From: Bacillota bacterium
Lineage (GTDB): Bacteria > Bacillota > UBA4882 > UBA8346
DNA: 10,869 bases
Direction: 5' to 3'
Assembly (NCBI GenBank): GCA_028282485.1
Contig: JANQHU010000270.1
Location: 1 to 10,869, forward strand
Part shown: piece by piece, positions 6,054 through 10,869 of the stretch
How positions within the stretch are numbered: the first letter of the stretch is position 1
Layout: the number at the start of each line of letters is the position of its first letter
Program-made: the position numbers and the translations under genes
The notes under the pieces: generated by a model
The model's input: only the letters and a program-made list of their open reading frames with translations
What the model was told of the DNA's origin: nothing
Database searches by the model: none

Positions 6054-7004
6054 TTAGTTTATTCGTCTTCTATTCGACAGTTTTTCTATTCTACCTTCAA
6101 TATAATTCAACATTTCCAAATAAAATTCCTGTTTTCCCTGGGAAATATTCACCCAAAAGTCAATTGGTTCCCGGCGAAACCAGGTTAACTGCCTTTTGGC
6201 ATATTTTTTAGTTTCTTTTTTAATTACCGCAATTGCCTCCTCGAGCCTTGACTTTCCTTCTAAATAATTGCAAATTTGTTTATAGCCTAAACTCTGTAAC
6301 GATTTCAAACTACTGCTATAACCCTTATTTAATAGAGTTTCGACTTCTTGAACCAGACCCCTTTGGATCATTTCATCCACGCGGGCTTCGGCCCGCAGAT
6401 AAAGCTCCTCCCGTCTCCGATTCAAAAAAAGATAGATCGGCCAAAACTCTTGCCAAACCTCTTTTGGGGACTGCTGGGAAAAGGGTATCCCGGTAATTTC
6501 ATAAACCTCAAGAGCTCTGATCATTCTCCGTAAATCATTACTACTAATTTTGGCAGCAGCCACCCCGTCAATTTTTTGAAGCCTTTCATGTAAATAAATA
6601 TTGCCATATTTTTCAGCTAATTCTGCTAAAGATTGACGGATTTCTGGATTAGAACCAGGTGTATGAAAATTATATTGTTGTAACACCGAACGAATATATA
6701 AGCCTGTACCTCCTGTTAATACGGGGATCTTACCGGCTAGCCTAATGCCAGTAATCACTTTTCGAAATTCTGCCTGGTAATCTGCTACCGAAAAATCTTC
6801 ATCAGGAGGCACTAGATTTATTAAATGATGTGGTACCAAAGCCAACTGTTGCGGATCTGGTTTGGCTGTACCGATATCCATTTTTTGATAAATCTGAACC
6901 GAATCCGCCGAAATAATCTCCACTGGTAATTGTTGACTCAGCCATAAAACAAACTCGGTTTTCCCCACCGCTGTTGGGCCACTAATTACGACAATGGGAA
7001 TCAT
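6054..7004 (-). CDS. miaA: tRNA dimethylallyltransferase (isopentenyl-tRNA synthase)
   Basis: MiaA transfers dimethylallyl from DMAPP to N6 of A37 in tRNAs that read UNN codons, stabilising codon-anticodon pairing. The 316-aa protein has the P-loop GPTAVGKT (9-16), the catalytic-site ADSVQIYQ with Asp34, GTAKPDP (45-51), VLTGGTGLYI (95-104), NDLRRMIRALEVYEITG (156-172), SLQSLGYKQ (235-243) and YAKRQLTWFR (268-277). All are in canonical order and the length is normal. The start ATG overlaps the mutL stop as ATGA (7001-7004), so translation is probably coupled; GAGG inside the mutL end lies 6 bases before it. hfq follows after 48 bases. The extreme C-terminus is basic (RIEKLSNRRRIN), which may help tRNA binding. 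Confidence 0.96.
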   Translation of the reverse strand: MIPIVVISGPTAVGKTEFVLWLSQQLPVEIISADSVQIYQKMDIGTAKPDPQQLALVPHHLINLVPPDEDFSVADYQAEFRKVITGIRLAGKIPVLTGGTGLYIRSVLQQYNFHTPGSNPEIRQSLAELAEKYGNIYLHERLQKIDGVAAAKISSNDLRRMIRALEVYEITGIPFSQQSPKEVWQEFWPIYLFLNRRREELYLRAEARVDEMIQRGLVQEVETLLNKGYSSSLKSLQSLGYKQICNYLEGKSRLEEAIAVIKKETKKYAKRQLTWFRREPIDFWVNISQGKQEFYLEMLNYIEGRIEKLSNRRRIN

Positions 7005-8929
7005 CGTTGGCCTCGTCTTAAAAATTTTTTGGCCAGTTCTTCATAGCTCATGCGAAAGACTGTCGGCCGTCCGTGGGGACAGGTATAGGGATTATCACAT
7101 TGAAAGAGATCTTTAATTAAATTTTCCATTTCTAAAACATTCAACTTATCCTTAGCCTTAATAGCCGTCCGACAGGCCATGGTAATAATAAATGCTTCTT
7201 TAATCTCACTGGGATCTTTAAAGGTTTCAAAACTATTATACTGCTCAATTAAATCGAGAAAAACCTGTTTATAATTATAATCCACTAAAGAAATGGGAAC
7301 GCCGCGGATAATAATTGTTTGCCCCCCAAAAGCTTCTAACTCAAAACCAATTCCGGCAAAAAAAGATAAGCGTTCTAAAATCAAGCGGTAATCACTATGA
7401 TTTAAAGTAACGGTTTCGGGTATTAATAGCTTTTGGGTCCCCAATGTCTCTTTACTCTTTTTCATAAATCTTTCATAAAGAATTCGTTCGTGAGCCGCAT
7501 GCTGGTCAATAAATAAAAGCCCATTCTGGTCTTCGACGATTATATAAATCCCTTTGACTACTTTAGGAAAAACATAACAATCCTGGCAATTGTTCTGAAG
7601 TTCTTTTTCCACTTCTTGTTGGGTAGCATTTTCAGGTTTATTAACGTAATTATCTACCTGAGCCTGAGTCGTCACCGGGTCAGGAACAACTTGAGGATGC
7701 TCTTTTCCCACTTCACAAGCCATGGCTTCTTTGACCATCATGGTATTGCCTGGGCCATTCTCAAAACGTGTATAATTTAATCCCAAGTTTGTGGGAGCCA
7801 ATTCTTTAGTCTTTTCTTTTCCCATCTCCGCCTCTTGCTTATCCAACGGAGGATGCTGATTTTGGGCCGGAGTAACCGCCCCTCCCTTCTGAGCATTGGT
7901 GATCTCCCCGGGGGCATCAACCCATTCAGCAATTAAATTGTGCTCTCTCAAGGACTGGCGTACATTATGAAATACTGCTTTAAAGACCTCATTTTCTTTA
8001 TCAAACCGCACTTCTAACTTGGTAGGATGGGCATTGACGTCAATTCGGCGGGGATCAATTTCTAAAAACAGAATAATAAAGGGATAACGGGCAATGGGTA
8101 GTAAAGTATGATAAGCCTTTTCAGCGGCGACACTTAAAGTACGGCTTTGAAAAAAACGGCGGTTGATAAAAAAGATTTCGTAATTACGATTAGTTCTCAC
8201 TACCGAGGGTTTGCCAAACCAACCACTAACCCGTAATCCCGACCCGTTATCAAAACTATTTAAAGGAAGCAGCTCCCGATAGATTTCCTGGCCAAAAATA
8301 GCTACCAGAGTATCATTGATATTTCCATTTCCCGGCGTAAATAATAATTCATATTGATGGTGTTTCAAACGAAAACTAATCTCCGGATAGCCAATGGCTA
8401 AGCGGGTAATAATCTCACTAATATGCCCGGCTTCGGTGGGAATGCTCTTTAAATACTTCAAGCGGGCGGGGGTATTATAAAATAAATCCTTAATTTTGAC
8501 ACTGGTCCCGCTGGAAGCCCCTATATCTTTTACCTTTTTCAACACTCCCCCAATAACTTCCACTAAAGTACCGTGTTCTTGTTGATGAGGTTTAGTAATA
8601 ATTTCAAATTTGGATACCGAAGCAATGGAAGGCAGGGCTTCCCCCCGAAATCCCAAGGATTTAATTTGCCAGAGATCATCAGCCTGGTTGATTTTACTGG
8701 TAGTATGCCGCTCAATGGCTAAAACCGCATCTTCTCTTTCCATGCCACACCCATTATCCGTCACCCGGATTAATTGTCGGCCCCCATTTTTGATTTCAAC
8801 CTCAATCTGAGTAGCCCCGGCATCAATGGCATTCTCAACTAATTCTTTAACAACTGAGGCCGGTCTTTCCACCACTTCTCCGGCCGCTATTTGATTTATT
8901 GTTACTTCATCCAAACGGCGAATCTGCAC
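7001..8929 (-). CDS. mutL: DNA mismatch repair protein MutL (endonuclease type)
   Basis: MutL couples MutS mismatch recognition to strand removal. From the GTG start the protein is 642 aa. The N-terminal GHKL ATPase has NQIAAGEVVERPASVVKELV (12-31) with Glu29 and Asn33 at the E. coli positions, DNGCGM (58-63) and GFRGEALPSIASVS (93-106). A low-complexity linker (about 335-445) joins the C-terminal dimerisation domain. That domain has the metal-dependent nuclease motif DQHAAHERILYE (475-486), ACRTAIKA (585-592) and CPHGRP (617-622), so it should nick DNA itself and needs no MutH. QKLLIP (499-504) fits the beta-clamp motif. The GTG at 8929 is chosen because GAGGTGA (8938-8944) is a perfect SD 8 bases away and the protein then begins MQIRRLDEVTINQIAAGE, as family members do. 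The ATG at 8983 overlaps mutS but has no SD and would add 18 atypical basic residues. miaA overlaps its stop by 4 bases. Confidence 0.95.
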   Translation of the reverse strand: MQIRRLDEVTINQIAAGEVVERPASVVKELVENAIDAGATQIEVEIKNGGRQLIRVTDNGCGMEREDAVLAIERHTTSKINQADDLWQIKSLGFRGEALPSIASVSKFEIITKPHQQEHGTLVEVIGGVLKKVKDIGASSGTSVKIKDLFYNTPARLKYLKSIPTEAGHISEIITRLAIGYPEISFRLKHHQYELLFTPGNGNINDTLVAIFGQEIYRELLPLNSFDNGSGLRVSGWFGKPSVVRTNRNYEIFFINRRFFQSRTLSVAAEKAYHTLLPIARYPFIILFLEIDPRRIDVNAHPTKLEVRFDKENEVFKAVFHNVRQSLREHNLIAEWVDAPGEITNAQKGGAVTPAQNQHPPLDKQEAEMGKEKTKELAPTNLGLNYTRFENGPGNTMMVKEAMACEVGKEHPQVVPDPVTTQAQVDNYVNKPENATQQEVEKELQNNCQDCYVFPKVVKGIYIIVEDQNGLLFIDQHAAHERILYERFMKKSKETLGTQKLLIPETVTLNHSDYRLILERLSFFAGIGFELEAFGGQTIIIRGVPISLVDYNYKQVFLDLIEQYNSFETFKDPSEIKEAFIITMACRTAIKAKDKLNVLEMENLIKDLFQCDNPYTCPHGRPTVFRMSYEELAKKFLRRGQR

Positions 8930-8937
8930 CTTTTTTG

Positions 8938-8944
8938 TCACCTC
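8938..8944 (-). promoter_or_regulatory. SD site deciding the GTG start of mutL
   Basis: The minus strand reads GAGGTGA, fully complementary to the 16S anti-SD, 8 bases before the GTG at 8929. The alternative ATG at 8983 is preceded by CACAACAATAA, with no purine-rich site. This places the start 46 bases beyond the mutS stop rather than inside mutS. Confidence 0.7.
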
Positions 8945-8975
8945 ACTCTCTTTTCGTCTCTTGCTACGCGCAAGT

Positions 8976-10869
8976 TCACTCATTTATTGTTGTGCGACAA
9001 AATTTTTGTTGCCATTCATATAAATAATTTAAGGCTTGTAAGGGAGTAGTGGACTCTAAATCCAGTAAGCTTAATTTTTCCTGAACTCGGTCATTTTCAA
9101 TGGCAAAAAGGGCTAACTGTTCTTCTTGAGTTTTACTGCTAGTTTGAAATTCTTGATAATGATGGGACTCATTTTGTTCTAGTTTTTGCAAAATCTCCCG
9201 GGATCGCTCCGTAATTGCTTGTGGCAGGCCGGCGAGCTTGGCCACCTCAATCCCATAACTGCGGGTCGCCATGCCTGGTTTAATTTTCCTTAAGAAAATA
9301 ATTTCTTCCCCATCATGCCGGACGGCAATATGATAATTTTTGACTCCATAAAGTAAGGTTTCTAATTCGGTCAACTCGTGATAATGAGTAGCCAGCAAGG
9401 TTTTACACCCAATCAACTCTGTATTGTTAATAAACTCCACTACCGCCCAGGCAATACTCAAACCATCAAAAGTACTAGTACCTCTCCCAATCTCATCTAA
9501 AATCACCAAAGAATTGCTGGTGGCATGATTTAAAATATAGGCAACCTCATTCATCTCCACCATAAAAGTACTTTGTCCTGTTGCCAAATCGTCCGAAGCC
9601 CCCACTCGGGTAAAAATGCGGTCCACCAAGGGGATGGTAGCGGCTTGAGCTGGCACAAAACTCCCAATGTGGGCCATCAAGACTATTAAAGCAACTTGCC
9701 GCATATAGGTGGATTTCCCCGCCATATTGGGGCCGGTAATGATCTGGGTCCGGCTCTCTTGGTCGTTGAGGAGCGTCTCATTGGGGACAAATTGCCCAGT
9801 CTCTAACATTTTTTCGACGACCGGATGCCGCCCTTCGGTTATTTGTAAATTACCGGCTTCGTTTATCTCCGGGCAAACATAATGGTAACGCACCGCTGCC
9901 TCTCCCAAAGAGAGCAAGGCATCTAATTCCGCAAGAATTGCGGCATTTTCTTGTAAAGCATCAATATTTTTTAAAACCGAGTCTTTCAGCTCGTTAAAAA
10001 GCTGGTATTCTAAGGCAATACTCTTGTCATGGGCATTGAGAATAATTGCTTCGTATTCTTTTAAAGTTTGGTTAATAAAACGTTCTCCATTAGCTAGGGT
10101 TTGTTTGCGAATATAATCCTCCGGGATTAAATTTAAATTAGTCTTCGAGACTTCAAGATAATATCCGAAAACATGATTATAACCAATTTTTAAGGATTTT
10201 ATTCCAGTTCGTTCTTTTTCCCGCTGCTCAAGCTCGGCCACCCATCGTTTCCCTTCACTACTAGCGGTTAAAAATTTTTTTAACTCTTCATTAAAATCCT
10301 GTTTGATCATCCCGCCTTCTTTAATGCTAACGGGTGGTTCGGCTTTAATGGCTTCTTCTAATAATTCAGCTACTGCTGTTAAAGGATTTAAATTGTTTTT
10401 TAAAAACAGCAACCGCTGCGCCGTGAAGGGGTGCAACCACTCGGTTATTTCCGGAATCATCATCAAAGTCTTTTTTAAAGCTAATAAATCCCGGGCATTG
10501 GCGGAACCGCTAGAAATTTTACTAATAATCCGCTGTAAATCATAAGTTCCGCCTAATTTATCTTGTAAGGCCGTGCGGGCCTCCGTATTGGCAGTGAGAT
10601 CCGTTAAGGCGGCTTGGCGTTCTCCAATCGCCTCTTTTCGGGCTAAGGGTTGTTCGATCCAAGAGCGTAAAACCCGGCCCCCCATGGCGGTAACGGTGAA
10701 ATCTAAAACCCATAAAAGGCTTCCTTGTAAATCTCCCCCCCGCAAAGTGCGCGTTAATTCTAAATTACGCCGGGTGGCCGTATCTAAAGGCATAAATTCA
10801 CCGGTTAAATAAGTAACAATCTGGCGCACGTGCCTTAAGGCATTCTTTTGGGTATCAATTAAATAACCC
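8976..10869 (-). CDS. mutS: DNA mismatch repair protein MutS (5' end beyond window)
   Basis: MutS binds base mismatches and small loops and recruits MutL in an ATP-dependent way. About 630 C-terminal residues are visible. The frame is open to the right edge and already MutS-like there (GYLIDTQKNALRH), so about 240 residues with the FxE mismatch-reading domain and most of the connector lie outside. The GTG at 10829 is therefore not the start. Visible parts are LDTATRRNLELT at the lever domain (about 10758-10793), the clamp helices, then the ABC-type ATPase with Walker A GPNMAGKST (9708-9734), TGQSTFMVEM, Walker B LVILDEIGRGTSTFDG (about 9462-9509) and ATHYHEL. Near the C-terminus QLALF (9105-9119) fits a beta-clamp motif. 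The stop is 46 bases before the chosen mutL start. The promoter lies outside the window. The visible part has no frameshift or missing catalytic residue. Confidence 0.97.
   Translation of the reverse strand, partial: GYLIDTQKNALRHVRQIVTYLTGEFMPLDTATRRNLELTRTLRGGDLQGSLLWVLDFTVTAMGGRVLRSWIEQPLARKEAIGERQAALTDLTANTEARTALQDKLGGTYDLQRIISKISSGSANARDLLALKKTLMMIPEITEWLHPFTAQRLLFLKNNLNPLTAVAELLEEAIKAEPPVSIKEGGMIKQDFNEELKKFLTASSEGKRWVAELEQREKERTGIKSLKIGYNHVFGYYLEVSKTNLNLIPEDYIRKQTLANGERFINQTLKEYEAIILNAHDKSIALEYQLFNELKDSVLKNIDALQENAAILAELDALLSLGEAAVRYHYVCPEINEAGNLQITEGRHPVVEKMLETGQFVPNETLLNDQESRTQIITGPNMAGKSTYMRQVALIVLMAHIGSFVPAQAATIPLVDRIFTRVGASDDLATGQSTFMVEMNEVAYILNHATSNSLVILDEIGRGTSTFDGLSIAWAVVEFINNTELIGCKTLLATHYHELTELETLLYGVKNYHIAVRHDGEEIIFLRKIKPGMATRSYGIEVAKLAGLPQAITERSREILQKLEQNESHHYQEFQTSSKTQEEQLALFAIENDRVQEKLSLLDLESTTPLQALNYLYEWQQKFCRTTINE

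Noticed and set aside
6233..6533. Two overlapping plus-strand open frames across miaA
   Set aside because: They are antisense to well-conserved miaA motifs and give low-complexity products with no start signal.
10829..10869. GTG at 10829 as the start of mutS
   Set aside because: The upstream frame stays open to the edge and encodes the conserved MutS stretch GYLIDTQKNALRH, so the gene is cut by the window and does not start here.
1..10869. CRISPR arrays, tRNA genes, insertion sequences or phage modules
   Set aside because: No spaced direct repeats, cloverleaf sequences, transposase or integrase motifs were seen on either strand.

Overview
The window looks like the chromosome of a low-GC Gram-positive bacterium (Bacillota, Clostridia-like). 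The reasons are AT-rich intergenic DNA, strong purine-rich Shine-Dalgarno (SD) sites, a Bacillus/Clostridium-type LexA box (CGAAC-N4-GTTTG), an endonuclease-type MutL, and the order mutS-mutL-miaA-hfq followed further on by a YnbB-like gene and lexA. I cannot name a genus from sequence alone. There are no tRNA or rRNA genes, insertion sequences, CRISPR arrays or obvious horizontally acquired segments. No gene-free stretch exceeds about 125 bases.

Layout. At the left edge, lexA is the only plus-strand gene. It has a LexA operator embedded in its own promoter, and a possible SD of a divergent gene lies at the very edge of the window. lexA ends at a bidirectional hairpin terminator (about 779-825) that it shares with the convergent minus-strand genes. 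From right to left on the minus strand come mutS (5' end cut by the window edge), mutL, miaA, hfq, pheA (prephenate dehydratase) and a PLP-dependent YnbB/'aluminium resistance' family gene. These are tightly packed, with a 4-base overlap at mutL/miaA and a 29-base overlap at pheA/ynbB. After a 121-base AT-rich gap there is a second minus-strand cluster: a membrane protein with two zinc ribbons, a HEAT-repeat protein, surE and an unrecognised 139-aa protein.

How the genes fit together. The right half is a genome-maintenance and RNA-function operon: mismatch recognition (MutS), nicking and coordination (MutL), tRNA A37 isopentenylation (MiaA) and the RNA chaperone Hfq. pheA and the YnbB-like gene add amino-acid metabolism to the same transcription unit and appear translationally coupled. 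The left cluster is less well understood. The zinc-ribbon membrane protein and the HEAT protein are 35 bases apart and may act together as a membrane-anchored scaffold, but no function can be assigned. LexA, the SOS repressor, sits convergent to the whole block.

Several starts were chosen by SD position and N-terminal family motifs rather than by longest frame: mutL at a GTG (8929), pheA at a TTG (5690), hfq at 6005, surE at 2128, the zinc-ribbon gene at 3459, the YnbB-like gene at 4825 and the 139-aa gene at 1261. Nothing here is a clear new defence or mobile system. The most open questions are the HEAT/zinc-ribbon pair, the altered ACT regulatory motifs of PheA, the YnbB-like enzyme and the 139-aa orphan.
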